This document shows positions 1 to 12,699 of a stretch of 64,000 nt of DNA, in pieces. Below the pieces are notes generated by a model. It saw nothing but the letters and a program-made list of their open reading frames with translations. It made no database searches and was not told the DNA's origin. Position 1 is the stretch's first letter. The number at the start of each line of letters is the position of its first letter. Made by a program: the position numbers and the translations under genes. The DNA is from Plasmopara viticola. Its lineage: Eukaryota; Oomycota; Peronosporomycetes; Peronosporales; Peronosporaceae. The stretch covers positions 434,001 to 498,000 of the forward strand of contig MBPM02000011.1 in assembly GCA_001695595.3 (NCBI GenBank), read 5' to 3'.

Positions 1-17
1 TGCATTTGTCTTCATAG

Positions 18-512
18 GAGGGAAACGGTCGCAAGGCGATTGTGTACTTCACTGCCAAGTGGTGCCCACCGTGCAAGATGATTAGCCCTATCTACGATGA
101 GTTGAGGTAGGAAATGTTTATTGTCAATGATGTGTAAATAAAAAGCTGAATCATGATGATGCAGTGCCAAATACGATAGCATTGATTTTGCCAAGCTAGA
201 CGTCGATGAATTGAATGACACCACCTCGAAAGCTGGCGTGCGCGTGAGTAAAAGAAGTTTTAAGTTTATACTTTGAGATCGGTCTTTACTAATGATGTTT
301 TAACTCTTGGTAGTCGATGCCCACTTTCTTTTGCTTCAATGACGGCAAATTTGAGCAGTCTCTTTCGGTACGGTCATATCAAGTTGTTTTTGCTTTAAGC
401 TGCAGAGTCGCACAATTGACTCTGGTCTGTCTTGCTGCAATAATATTTACAGTTTTCTGGTGCGGACAAAGATCTCCTGCGCAACAATGTCAAGCAGCTG
501 AACGATCTATAG
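18..512 (+). CDS. Thioredoxin, 5' end outside the window
   Basis: Small redox protein that reduces disulphides through a dithiol active site. Four exons join in frame: 18-106, 165-243, 314-367 and 453-512, giving 93 visible residues and a TAG stop at 510-512. The first visible exon follows an acceptor (tag at 15-17) and carries the active site WCPPCK. The second encodes the IDFAKLDVDE strand, the third the cis-proline loop (SMPTFFCF) and the fourth the terminal FSGADKD...VKQL helix, all in canonical thioredoxin order. The start codon and beginning of the fold are missing, so an N-terminal targeting peptide or fusion domain cannot be judged. The protein stops right after the last helix, so there is no C-terminal extra domain. 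Family call is secure; exact class (cytosolic h-type or other) is inference. Confidence 0.88.
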
Positions 513-805
513 TTGCACCAGAATGGAGCTCGCATATATGCTGACAATTGGAGCAGGTGATGAGCTCAGACAATGCTGAAGGAATACTTTTACATCTATT
601 TTAGTCAATTGGCTGGCAAGGTGCTGGGCACCTCCACAGCTCATAACACCACAAATTTACCGTATCTCACAATACTAACATACCGATTTTAATTGTTTAC
701 CGGTAATGAAATAAATCGTCTTTAAGATATTACCATCACAACCGAATCTACAAAGCGCCGCGTATATTAGATCGGCTGGGTCTTTAGTCCCGAGGTCACA
801 TAACA

Positions 806-2885
806 ATGGCTGATCAAAAGCACGCATCTGACTACGGATCAATTTCGAGCAATGTGCGACTAGGCATCGGAGCTAGCTCACCACCAATGAGTCCGCTAAT
901 GTTGCAAGTAAACAAAGCCAACAATGCGCTCAAGAGCTGGGAGTTTGCAGGCTGGGGAGATAATTCATCAGCGGTAGCGAGTGATAACGAGCTCAACGAA
1001 ATTCAGGCACACCTTTCCATGGACCACCCAAAATTGTCGGAGTGGTTGGCAACTGCCATTTGCGGTAATGATATTTTGTCTAGCTGTCTGTATGTATCGG
1101 GGCTTGTGGCCTCCAAGGCTGGCACGCTGGCACCTGTATCACTTGCCGTAGTGGCCGGTATTTTGTACTTGTATCGGTTTATTTATGGTGAAGTGTTGAA
1201 TGCCGTGCCACTTAATGGAGGCTCGTACAACGTCCTGCTTAACACCACGTCAAAGCGCCTGGCTGCCATGGCTGCAGCGCTCGCAATCTTGTCATACATT
1301 GCTACAGGGGTGGTATCCGGAACGTCGGCCTGCAACTACTTGGCAGCGCATGTGCCTTCGCTGGAGATTGTACCGGGTACGATCGGGCTGCTGCTTCTCT
1401 TTGCAATTTTAAGCCTTATCGGCATCACGGAGAGTGCTGTCGTGGCACTCGTGATCTTTATCATTCACGCGACGACGCTGACGTTGCTCTGCGTGCTTTC
1501 TGCAATCTACATCGTAAAGGATAATTTCCAGACGCTGCAGGCAAACTTTGATACGACCTTTCCAGACATCAATCTAGCGGGCGATATCATTCCAGGCAAT
1601 TTTTTTACCGCAATTTTTTTTGGTACGTCGACCGCAATGCTTGGTATCTCGGGCTTTGAAACGTCTTCGCAGTTTGTGGAAGAGCAGGCAGATGGAGTCT
1701 TTCCAAAAACGCTGCGGGTACGTGGTTCTTAACTCTGCATATTGAACGGTGACTGATTTGACTTTATCTTGCCAGAATATGTGGTGGGGTGTCACTATTT
1801 TCAACCCAATGATTTCACTGCTTTCTCTCGGTGTGCTACCGCTTAACGGACCGGGTGGTATCATCGACAAGAAGAACACTGTTTTGGCTGAAATGGGCCA
1901 GAAGGTTGCGGGCGAGCGAATGCAGCTTATCGTGGCACTGGACGCCTTCGTTGTACTTTCTGGTGCCGTACTAACTGCATACGTCGGCATTGTTGGTTTA
2001 ATGCGTCGACTCGCCAGCGACCGCGTGGTGCCGGAGTTTTTGCTTCACGTCAACAAAGCGCGTGGAACAAACCACTTTATTATTATTGGCTACTTTATGG
2101 TGGCTACAAGCTTAGTTTTGATCTTGTCTGGTGACACGGAGACTCTTTCGGGCGTGTACACGTACGCCTTTTTAGGTCTCATGACACTTTTTGGCACTGG
2201 TTGCATGCTGCTTAAGTTCAAGCGCGCTGAGATTCCACGCACGGTAATTGCACCTTGGTGGAGTTGTGTACTGGGTGTGCTTTTGGTAGTGACCACGTTT
2301 ATGGGCAATCTGCTGGGCGATCCAACAATTTTGACGTACTTCTCGCTCTACTTCATTGCGGTTTTATCGCTGGTGTATGTCATGTTCGAACGCACGTTCC
2401 TACTTCGAATGTGCCTGTATTGTATGCGACAGTTATGTCCATCACAACGTGGTAATGATGAGAACGAGACCCACTCGCTGCGCACTGGCGCCCGTGGCGG
2501 CCAGACGATTGCGCGAGTCATTCGTGAGATCAACGAGCCGGCTATTTTTTTTTTCTGCAAAACGCCAAGCCTTAACATCCTCAACAAGGCTATCTTGTAC
2601 GTGCGCAACAACGAACAGACGCACACGCTATTCATAGTGCACTGCCATCCACGTGGCACGGCCGTACCCGAAGGTTTCAAAGAGACGGTGTCTATGTTTG
2701 ACCATGTATACCTAAAGATTAAGCTCAACTTTTTGAGCGTGGAAGGTCCATTTGGCCCCGCAATGGTCGAGTGGGTATCGCGCAAGTACAACCAGCCCAA
2801 GAATCTTATGTTTATAAAGCAGCCCAATCATGACTTTGCGCACACCATCGCGTCACTCGGCGGCGTACGAGTGATCACGGGTTAG
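806..2885 (+). CDS. APC-superfamily amino-acid permease-like transporter
   Basis: Predicted plasma- or endomembrane transporter, probably for amino acids or related cations. Exon 1 is 806-1717, exon 2 is 1776-2885; the 58-nt intron starts gtacgt and ends ccag, phase 0. The 673-residue product has a hydrophilic N-terminus of about 75 residues, then about 12 hydrophobic segments to roughly residue 520. A GNDILSS stretch in the first helix and an FFGTSTAMLGISGFETSS segment before the junction resemble APC/LAT permeases. The last ~150 residues are soluble (FFCKTPSLN, VHCHPRG), an extension I cannot name. ATG at 806 is the first in frame and gives a plausible N-terminus. It lies 293 bp downstream of the thioredoxin gene on the same strand and converges with the PX gene. 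Family call fairly sure; substrate unknown. Confidence 0.82.
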
Positions 2886-3205
2886 CATTGTGAGTTCTCT
2901 TTATTTGCTACTTCTGAATGCAATATTTTCCTGACTGCTTTTACGTGTGTTTAGACTGAAAGTTTCTCATCCGCTACGTAGTGGGATTTTTTAGAGGCGA
3001 GAATGTAGCTATCTTTAAGTATCCTACGTACACTATTAACCCCACTATAAGGGACCGTCACGGTTGACTGTGTCTTAGGTTCGCAAATGTCATTAATTTG
3101 CTCTTAATTTATCATAAAAATTCTACACAGAAAGCGCCGCCATATATCGGAGGCTAACCTACGGATAGTCCAAGCGGGATATGCGAGACACAGCGACTAT
3201 AGATT
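2886..3205. other. Convergent 3' spacer, no gene seen
   Basis: Spacer between the stop codons of the transporter (+) and the PX protein (-). It is AT-rich and presumably holds both 3' UTRs and polyadenylation signals. No open frame with recognisable similarity was found. Confidence 0.6.
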
Positions 3206-4351
3206 CTATTCGGGGATGGTTGCAAGACAAGGAAGGCACTTGGGCTTACGGGTTTGCGTCTGCAGAGAAAAACGCGCTTCTGCTTCTTCTAGCTTTTTCA
3301 CGCGCTTAGCAGCCGATGACAAATGTACTTTTCGCGAGCGTGGGCGGCTTTCAGCATGATGCTGGCGGCCACCCCCTGAAAAGCTGCCACGAGAAAAATT
3401 TAGCAGCTCGTTTCGAGCAAGTCCTGGGTCCGAATGACGGGTCATAAATGTGCTCGAGGACGGCTGTTTATGAAAAGAGCGTTCACATTCGGTGGTGAGA
3501 CTTAGCCGAGACGAGGTATGATCATTCCACGAGTTGCGAGAGCGCCGGCAATTCGTGTACGTCAGAATGTTAGGCACCGTATTGCGCTCCTCGCTCGCTT
3601 CCAAGTTGAGTTGGTTGTCTTGCTGTGCACTTTCGTGTGTAAAAGTCTCCACTAAGGACTGATCTACCATCGGATCAGTTGACGGCTTTGAAAGCTCATC
3701 ACTGGCATTGTGTGTCCACTCCTCTGTGCAGCTCCTCACACCCACTTCACGGTAATCTGAATAGCCACTTAGACGATCAGTGCGAGTCACCATTGATACA
3801 GAACGATGCGTAAGGCCACTCGTCGTTGCGTGTTTTTCGCGTACGGAAATTGTGCTACTCTTTTTTTCTTCTCCGGCCTCACTCATATCAACACTTAAAT
3901 ATGTGTAGCGCATATCGTTGACCATGAGGAACTTGTCCATAAGCGGTCGCGTTTGGCACGTCATGCTCTCCCGACAAGTACGTGCGTGCTTTGAGACGGC
4001 GTCGAGAAAAACATTGAGTCCGATTCGTCGCGCTTCAAGCGTTTTAACACTCATGCTATCGAAAATTCGGCGGTGAGGAAAAAGTACAAAAGAAGTGCGC
4101 TTAGACATGATAGCGCAGTGAGTGCACATGTCGCCGCGCTTTACGGCCTCCTTGAGAGCCAGCTTAAAGTTGCGAAACTCTGAGTAGCGCCGATACACCG
4201 TCCAATTAAGGCCGGGTGAGCGTTCATCCGACACGCGCACAAGATATTGTGTAAACGTGTGCGTTCCAGAGGCTGCGGGCTTGGTGACATGGGCGATGGA
4301 TGTGTGAAGAACTCGCTGTGGCGTCGCGGCTAGGACGCTCTGAATGACCAT
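3206..4351 (-). CDS. PX-domain phosphoinositide-binding protein
   Basis: Single-exon 381-residue protein. Residues about 20-150 form a PX domain, which normally binds PI3P on endosomes. The sequence shows the hallmark basic motif RRYSEF (beta3/alpha1), followed by a helical part with LFPHRRIFDSMS and ARRIGLNVFLDAV and ending near PLMDKFLMV. Residues about 150-381 are Ser/Thr/Arg-rich, low in hydrophobics and probably disordered, finishing with a short basic helix (KRVKKLEEAEARF). The start is an ATG at 4351, and the upstream sequence in frame does not extend the PX fold. The role is probably membrane recruitment or trafficking; the family call is visible in the sequence, the trafficking role is inferred from the family. 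It converges with the transporter gene. Confidence 0.85.
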   Translation of the reverse strand: MVIQSVLAATPQRVLHTSIAHVTKPAASGTHTFTQYLVRVSDERSPGLNWTVYRRYSEFRNFKLALKEAVKRGDMCTHCAIMSKRTSFVLFPHRRIFDSMSVKTLEARRIGLNVFLDAVSKHARTCRESMTCQTRPLMDKFLMVNDMRYTYLSVDMSEAGEEKKSSTISVREKHATTSGLTHRSVSMVTRTDRLSGYSDYREVGVRSCTEEWTHNASDELSKPSTDPMVDQSLVETFTHESAQQDNQLNLEASEERNTVPNILTYTNCRRSRNSWNDHTSSRLSLTTECERSFHKQPSSSTFMTRHSDPGLARNELLNFSRGSFSGGGRQHHAESRPRSRKVHLSSAAKRVKKLEEAEARFSLQTQTRKPKCLPCLATIPE

Positions 4352-7300
4352 AATTGCGCACTTTTACCCTGTGAGTGTTTGCTAGAGACGCAGTCTCTGA
4401 GTGGGTCGGGGTAACGAAAAGTGAGGGAGGCAGAGACACCGGCAACGAGAAGGCGCAGCCGCTGTGAGCAACTTGAACTTGGCGTGTGATGAAGTCGCCG
4501 AGTAAATAATGGACGGACCTGCAGCTCTGCCCTGACCGCGATTTCCGGACATCTGACTTTCATAAATATAGACGGATCGAATTGCAATCTCCCGTAGAAC
4601 ATGAATACCCGCGATTATCGCTGACTTCGGAATATGTTTTCATTGGTACTTTCATTCTCAAATTTAAAGGACTATAATGAAGCATAAAAATGCTGTATGA
4701 AGATTGGAGATTCCGTTCGTGTCCATCTCCCCTCAATTCAGTGCCGAAAATTGGCTGCACTTTTGCGAGATCGTCGCTTTGACAATGCATCATTCGCGAT
4801 GAGAAACTCATGTCGCAAAGTCCCTACCGTTGGTTACGCGCCTTAGAACGGCAGCACATGTGCGCACACCCCCACATGTCTCCACGTGGTGCCCATTGAG
4901 TAAAGGCGGTAAGAAATCACATCCTTATTTTGATACTTGTAACAGTGAGGCATACGCATAATTATCAAACCACGTTATTTATGTGTGGTAGAAAATTAAG
5001 AAGCAATAATTCAGGCGCGCCTTTTTTCACTCCCAATAAATAATAAATAAAAAAGGCTTCAACGAAAACACGTATTAGCTTTATCGACTGGAAGCAAGTT
5101 GGTATCCAATTCTAACACACGCAGTGCTAAATCGAGAATGGTGTCACTGTCGTCACCATGATGGCTGTAACGTGCCGTAACATAAAAACGAGAATTTATA
5201 CTTACTCTTTAAAGAGCCTTCAAGAATGTAGCACGACACAGTATTATATTTCGAAGGATACAAACGCCTTAAGGACAGAGCTGATTCAAGTAGGACGTTG
5301 TACGGCCACAGATGCGTCCTTTCTATTGCTGTAGACATTCACAGATGCAATAGAGCCTTAACGAAGTGCATAATAATTCTGTCGAAGCGGATAAAAATAG
5401 AAAAAAGATTGTCTTTTAGAGAGCCTTTGATTGTATATATTACAAAGTGCGATTCGTGCACAAAATGGCTACTGTATGCTTGAAACACTGCTTTTAACAA
5501 CTGGGCTAAAAAAATACTTCGTTCAATGTTCTATTAAAAATAAAGCACTACCAGGCGCTCAGTTCTCGGATGTGGGCGCACACTTTATTCATATAGAACC
5601 CCAAGGTCATATCTGATTGCTTTAAGAAAAGAAAAAAGCTGTAATGCTGTAACCGTCAACCTTCATGAGCAAAAAAGCTCTTAAACGCACTCCCGTTTTG
5701 TACACACAAGTTTAGACTTTGCGTACTTTGCTCGTGATCTTATCTCTCACAGCTCCCTTTTCTCCAGAATGAACGGCTTAGGAGACATTTAGCGCATTGT
5801 TGCGCATCCATTACATCAGTCCCTGCCCAATACACAAGAATCTTACCTAGTTGGATGGCACCCTTTAGTTCGACAAAGGCTTTAAATGTGGATTTGTTGC
5901 TAAGATGATTCGGGTATAGCGTGATGATCCGTCGGTGGCATTGGACCTTTTCTGGATTATATGGGCGATTTGAAAAAAAATCACAAACACATTGCGCTAC
6001 AATTTGCTCTATTCAGTATGCTGTTGTGTGTCATTGACTGTGAAGATATTGACTGCGAGAGTTAATTCTCGAGTATGCTCATAAAAATTCGCTGCTCTAC
6101 CTGGACTAGGTGAAACTTGGGAGAAGAATTCGGCGCTGCTCGAGTCGTACGAAGCTAAGCTTAATAAAAAAAGCGAGAGCGCTTCGAAGAAGCTGCGACT
6201 TCGAATGTCCTATCCGATCCGCTCTATGCCTATGTTTTTTTTCTGTTGTGGTATTACTTTTCCACACGGACTAGGTGCGGCACAGCTGAACCAATATTAG
6301 AAGATACTGCGGTACGGGGACCGACTTCGTTTGTGCATAGCTTGCTCATGTACAGTTAACGCCTAAAATACGTTATAGAGTTTGTGCGCATGTTTTTTGC
6401 CGAATATAGAGGATCAATTTGGCTCCTTAAGTTCAAAAAGAAACTTTAAAACACTTGACGATTCCTTACTTGGGAATGTCATATTTTCGTAAACAAAAAT
6501 AATGATATACCACCACCACATTTTCGGTTTAATTACTCATCGCAGCCATCAGAGGCCAAAAGAAATGACCCAGTATTCTCAGAGTAAACCTGAGCCTGGC
6601 AGTGGCTCCCTTATTAATCAAAGCCACTTCACCCATTCATTTTTCAATTATCAGTTCAAGTATGTGGCTACGAATTAAACTACATAACGTAGTGTACACA
6701 GGTAAACTCGTAAACAATCTAGGCACCGGATCAAGAATGGTTACTAAAATAGATTGCAGAAAGCTGAACATGCTCCTCTTGTATCCCTACGGACCACGCA
6801 AAGTGATCCGACCGTCGTCGGTCCCCAGAGCATCAATAATAATCTCTAGATACTGACTACAGCACCAGATTGACATCATTGGCAGCAAAAATAGGATGCC
6901 TACAACGTCTCCTGTCGTGATCCACCTGCCTACAGCTCCCACATCGCCTTTCCGGTCTCCACTAGCTCTAGCTGCGATGGATTGCGCTATGCTGAGAGGC
7001 TTAATGTGCCAACAGATTATCCTAGACCACGAAAATGTTCAGGTATGCGCACATTGGTAGCAGGAAAGTGCCAATGATTTCGCAGATCACTCTTTTTCGG
7101 TAGTTTGATCCCTCGTTTTATTCGTGCAGCTTTCGTACGGATTTCTTACATAAAGAACGTCAGATACGACTGTGGGTGCTACTGATGCTTGAAATAGTTG
7201 AACCAACCACCAATGAGTTAAAAGATCGGCTATTTACTGGTGTTGCTGTTGCAGCTGCTCTCGATCGATACGTGTGCTTGCAAGGATGCACAAGGATAGC

Positions 7301-9488
7301 GGTAAAAATTACTAGACAGTTTTTTCACATCATTTTTGTCCTTTGACTGCCTGAGCTCTAATTTTAAAGCTGCCGATGATACATTCTCCACGACTACAAG
7401 AAGACCTGACCGAGCTATATATCCTTTACTCAGCACTTCTGCGCGTATTGAAGCTTAATGGCAACAAGCAGCCTACTCTTTTATAAATCAACTCTAATAC
7501 ATTGCTGAACGCTCGTACTAGCCCTTGAAAGAACGGTAACCGCCGATTCTAAGATGAAAGCTATATATTAACTTCCAAGAGAACGATGAGAGTCGGACAT
7601 CGCCCAGGCGGTACGAACAAAACTGTTTGTCATGAATGTTTGTGTTTGGAAAACAACCCCGTGCAGCAGCGTAAGAGTATAAGGGGAGCCGTCTTTCAGA
7701 CTTTCAGTCTTCTTTGACTATTTGACAGATGCAAAGTAAGCAAGATTTGTTTCATTGGGTCATCGAGATTTTTCAATGTGAGCGCGATCTTCGAATCGTT
7801 GCAAAGTTTACCGAACACCCATAAATTTGTGCTTTCAATCCTGCTGATCGACGGCACATACTAAAATACTGTCGCTTGCGACTAACCGCTTTGTAATTTT
7901 TTTGCCAACGCGCAGAAACACCTTAATGGTCACCCCACGCGACATTAATGATTACCGCGAGGTGAACAGAGGTGCTTCAGGGTGGCACTTACCACCCTGA
8001 AGCTTTTGGTATGCCACATTAAACTCAACTTGGTAAAAGGCAACGGCTGTTTTGTCTCTTCATTATTTCCTCATCGGCAAGAGAATTGTGTTGCGGATGC
8101 AGCACTTGAAGAATCAGATCTTGACTTACAAAGGTTGCAGCAGTTACCTCTACGAGCAAAACATTCCAGTTTGCGTACGTTTTCATGGCCAGAGAACTAG
8201 TGATAGGCTGTTTTGGGCGAGGTGACGGATGTACCAGGGTTTAGTTGACTCCATGGTAGCTTCATCAACCTTTATCACCGACAAGGAGTTAGTGCGCTAG
8301 ACGGCAGTTTCCTGATGGCAATAGCCTCTTCTGTCGCTGGCATAACCGCAAAAACATCTTAGCAAAGCAGTGTAGGTCATTTAGGACGATGGAAGAAATC
8401 AAAGATTCGATACAGCGAAGAAAACCCTTGGTGCTACCGCCAACGGTCGCGATGTACCAACAGGGACTTATTGCTGTGCGGAAAGTCTCTTCGAATCAAG
8501 ACATAGCAAATTTCGAGGGGATATCTTTATTCATTATGAGAGAGATTTGTGACTGCGTTCTTGCGTGAAAAGCTGCACTTTGGAATCACAACTACGTCAG
8601 GTGTGGAATGAGCACTTAGCAGTAAAAATGGATTGTGATCTCGATAGGTGACTTGTTGACGGTGGATACAGCTTACCGGGTGGCTTATTATAAAAGGAAG
8701 GTGGATTGACATCAGGACTGTTCTTTAAGCGCGAAATTGCAGTTTTAGATGTAGGTTCGTCGACTAGCCAGGTCTTCATCTTTTATTGAGTATTTTGTAT
8801 CTAGTAAGGAGGGAATGACTGGCGGAAAGTGTTTTTGAGGGTTGTGGCGCCCTAAGTTAATTATTCCTTAAAATCCAGTCTAAGGCAAACTTGTCTGCTT
8901 ATATCAGAGATAGCATACAGGCGATTAACAATAAATAACGTAGCTCTCTGCACGCATCTTCTGTGTAAGGTGCTGCGTGATCCGTCAAAGCTGGTAGCAC
9001 TTGCAGCCATGTGTACAACCTCGCGTGTAAAATGATAACATGTACCCTCATACCATTCTAAGATGGACTGAACCATCATGCGCATCGGTCGGACGTAAGT
9101 CTTGCTGGCTTCTATGACCTTGAAAAGGTTGCTGCATCTGCACTCACCCTGCTGATACGCAGCTGGAGCTCGTCATTGCTTCTGATTTCTATGAGCATAA
9201 GTTATGCTTAAGGGTTTAGTAAGGACAGCTGCCGCAGTAATGCCTACTGTATGGACCAACTTGATGAAGATTGAGGTTTCGACAGCACATTAGGCCTCTC
9301 GCTCTGAGAAAGGATGCGAGGTTGCCAATAAGGTGGTCACGAAGGGTTAGATCTGCACGGCGGTTGGGCTTTCTCCAAACGAAAACAGGGCCCCCACTCG
9401 TAAATACATTTACCGATAAAATCTGTATCCTAGAAGCCTAGGAAGAATTAGCCAAGTACATCGTTCCTTCCGAATACTTGGATCTCTT
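4352..9488. other. Gene desert, AT-rich, no gene supported
   Basis: About 5.1 kb without a recognisable gene. Open frames here are short (up to about 84 codons), often lack ATG, and carry no motif I recognise. A minus-strand frame at 8861-9085 has a protein-like composition (SILEWYEGTCYHF) and may be a scrap of a mobile element, but I cannot assign it. A perfect short hairpin is listed separately. Confidence 0.5.
7974..8003. repeat. Perfect 12-bp inverted repeat (hairpin)
   Basis: Arms gcttcagggtgg (7974-7985) and ccaccctgaagc (7992-8003) are exact reverse complements around a 6-base loop. No poly-T tract follows directly. It may be the end of a decayed transposon or an unstable hairpin; the function is unknown. 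Confidence 0.7.
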
Positions 9489-9700
9489 GCAAACAAGAAA
9501 GGCGTAGGCTTCACAAATAGATACATGAGCTTTGAAAATTAGAGGCTCTATGACTCCTTAATTAAGTCACAGTGACTGTATTTATGGACAGCTTAAACGT
9601 AGCTTTGCTTCTCACAAAAATCATTAGAGAGCAGGCAGCAACGACCGTATAAGTACAGCCATACATAAGCTTTTTTCTCCATGATGCTTGAATAAACAAA
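9489..9700. repeat. Diverged direct repeat, unit 1
   Basis: This segment matches 9854-10078 in the same orientation about 365 bp downstream. Shared blocks include aagaaaggcgt near the start, a gacagctt block in the middle, and a ggcagca...gtac.gccata...cttgatgc-like block at the end. The match is by eye and diverged. It lies at the edge of the unclassified repeat element that follows. Confidence 0.5.
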
Positions 9701-9853
9701 TCCTCGTCTTGTAAAAGCTAGAGTTAAAAGTTGAGCAACACTTGTGAAATCGCTATACCCATTTTGTATCATACGAGCTCACATACATACGATTGAGTGC
9801 AACAATCTTTGCGGCGAGCTTAAAATTCCTCAATTTCTTACACTTTTTTGCCT

Positions 9854-10078
9854 GCAAGCAAGAAAGGCGTGAATTTGAAGAGTATATTATGAGCAAAGAA
9901 ATGCGTTGACCTTGATTACTAGGGCGATCAATTTATAGAGACTATTCATTGACAGCTTGAGCTTAGTTCCGCCTCGCTCTGAACTTTTGAAAGTGCTGGC
10001 AGCAGCGATAGAAGAGACTATTTAACTTGCCCACCCCAAGAAGTACTGCCATATACAGGCTTTCTTGATTACCATGCC
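9854..10078. repeat. Diverged direct repeat, unit 2
   Basis: Second unit of the direct repeat whose first copy is 9489-9700. It directly abuts the outer edge of the unclassified mobile-element relic at 10060-12085, so it may be part of the same decayed element. Confidence 0.5.
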
Positions 10079-12085
10079 TTACAAGGAAAATATATGTCTT
10101 CCAGAATCCATCGTTGTGGCATTAGTGTACTCGCTGACTTGCGCTTCCGTTTCAATGGACTTGTATGTAGCCGGCCAAACTAGTCCTTTCTGCTTTGACC
10201 GTGGACATGCTTCGTGCCGATTAAGAAAAATCCGACGTCATGATTTTCTCGCCCAAGGGATTTAAAGGGTCGCTGGCAGCACCAACAGAGCCAGGGAGAC
10301 ACTGGTCAGAGGGGCCCTCTTGGGAAAAAGGAAGTGTGTAAGATATGGGCACTTAACATTCATAAGCTTGACAGCACGCGAAGAAGCAATCGCAACGGTG
10401 AGCACACGCGAAAACCCAGTTTCAGTTCTGATAGACTCTAGTGCGTCGCGAAATGTATTGTGCTGGTAGAGGATTGTGATCAGCCAAAGAGCGGCTGACA
10501 AATGCTATATGGAAATGCAGCGTACATAAGTCAGTTTCAGTTTGACAGGCTTTTGAAGCGTACTATATGCTTCTACAATCGAAGTCTACCTGGCTTCCTA
10601 CTTTTTAACTTCGACAGCACATTGTATCTCTTCTCCTTGATTTGGAAGGGTATGACTTGATCCCGAGCTTGCCGTGGCTAAAAAAATGCGCTCATCAAAC
10701 CGATTATCAGGGCAAAGTCTAAGCCATCGCATACTTACTCCCGTGCAACATGTATTTAGTGAGTCGAATTCCCACCCTTGGTTCGTGTACGGCAACATTG
10801 AAAACATAACAACTCAACTATACCCTCAAGCTATGTGTGCGATGTGAAAGAGGTGCTGATTTTTCCACAAAGGCAGACGTGACAACGTATTTAAAACCGT
10901 CACGAACGGGTAATCAAGTTCTTAGAGCAGCTTCGGTGCTCAAGATAGCCCTCTAAATGTAAGTGATATAGTTCCACAGATGTGCTTCTCGTTGCGAGTA
11001 CCAAGTTGATAGAGGTCTTTCTTAAAAGGAGATTGGAGACGTGATACGAGGTCGATTCCTGGGTGTCACAAACAACCCGTCACTGACTACAACCATTATG
11101 AACAGATTTACTTGACAATTTTAGTGATCGGTGTGTCACGTCAAAAGCGCGTCAATTGGAGACATGTCAGAGCACCTGAACTCGTAGAACTCGAAACTAC
11201 TCATTTTTGCTGAACAAAAATAAAAAAAAGAATTTAAAGGTGGGAAACGTTATTGAGTATATATAGGCATCGTCCGTTTTCGACAAATATGTATCATAGG
11301 CAGCATACGCTGTCCTAGCTCAAAAGTCTTAAAAATGATTCGATGCATTCTAACTGAAAAAATATTCCGATGTAGTGTACAAAAACAATTTCGACAGGGT
11401 AGAGAAGCGGTGCACAAACTATTGTGTCACTCGACAATGACCAATGTTATCAAGACTGTATGGGCTCATCAAGGGGTGGAAAAAAAAGATGTTGCATATT
11501 GCGGGTTGGAAGCACCGCACTAGTCGCAACCTTTCGGTGCTCGAGAATTGAACGGATTGGGGCACTTCATTCATGCGGATAATATGTAGAGCAGTATAAT
11601 AGTACCAACATAACAATTACTAATAAGAAAGTTGTGCTGCTTATTAACATGTCCGGTCATACGTTTTGCAATGCGCGGGATCTGTAAAATGCTACTATGA
11701 AATTAGATAGAGGCGGCGTGCTTTACTGCTTGCAGTGGTAACTTCTTGCTGTAGAAGTATTCATTGATGTCACGAAGGGCCAAACACTACACCTTTGCTG
11801 CTTTACAATTGTCCCAATAAGGACGGACTTTTGCTCGAAGATAGATTTTGGTGACTGATTTGTCCATAGACACCTTGATAAAGACAGTTTTGGAGATCAT
11901 GCAGGTCTCTTGAGGAATCATGAAGGCCAATGAAAGCAATACCAGCATTGACAAATGTGGCTCTACCGCGAAGGAGATTATAGACCTCAGTTACTTTGTA
12001 AGCAGTCAGAGGGTGAATTCGGATGCAGAGATAGTTAAAATCTTTCAAGCTTAATCTAAGCCATGATTTTTAAAGAACTTGAGGA
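10060..12085 (-). mobile_element. Unclassified ~2 kb repeat element, relic copy 1
   Basis: This stretch is the reverse complement of 20848-22880, with many matching blocks in the same order and insertions or deletions between them. Examples: gacacccaggaatcga reads on the minus strand near 11045-11070 and on the plus strand at 21851; tgttgcacgggagtaagt lies at 10733-10750 (minus) and 22188-22205 (plus). The coding sense is inferred to be minus here, because translations of the two copies stay similar across substitutions: around 11803-12048 this copy has ATFVNAGIAFIGLHDSS and the other ATFIKAGIVLVGFNASK. Stops and frameshifts break the reading. I do not recognise the protein family, so this is a mobile or duplicated unit of unknown class. 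Confidence 0.6.
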
Positions 12086-12699
12086 ATAAGTGAGCCTAGA
12101 CACCGTTTTGCACCATACAGTGCTAACAATTTGAGCGTAGGAAAGCTTCTGCCCAAGCTCAAGAGAAAATTCGAAAGGAAGCGCTCCACGACACTATGGT
12201 AATTTCAAATGTGTGGACAAGTATTTGACTCCTATTAGAAGGTCGAAACCGCGACCCACACGTCAGATCCTTTGCAAAGCCTACCAGCACTTCGTCTTTG
12301 CCTTGATACGAGGCAATGCCATCAGTGTTGTTCCAGCAAAGTAGCCGCTAATTAGAACATCCTACATTTTCATCACTATACCACTTTATTCGTTTCGTCG
12401 GGTAGACAACAACTAAGATTGGATTCGCTGTATACACCATACAGAGAAGAAGATTGTCTATTCCCTCATAGCGGTGAAATTACAATCAATGTTGCGGGTT
12501 CGCCATGAGACTTGAGCATTTTTGTCTCTAATAAAGAGGAGTGTAAATGGCTCTCAACTAGAAACTGATATGTGTATTTGAAGGTTGTAAACATCGGTTT
12601 TTTCGCTAATGATGCGGATCAGCTCATGCTATGGCCTAGCCAAAAATGTGTAGGCTTGCTCTTTTAGCATGTCAGGAATATAAGCAGCGTGTAGAATGA

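Noticed and set aside
11037..11690. Repeat block interpreted as a solo LTR
   Set aside because: Homology with the inverted copy extends far beyond both ends and includes protein-level similarity, so it is internal element sequence, not an LTR.
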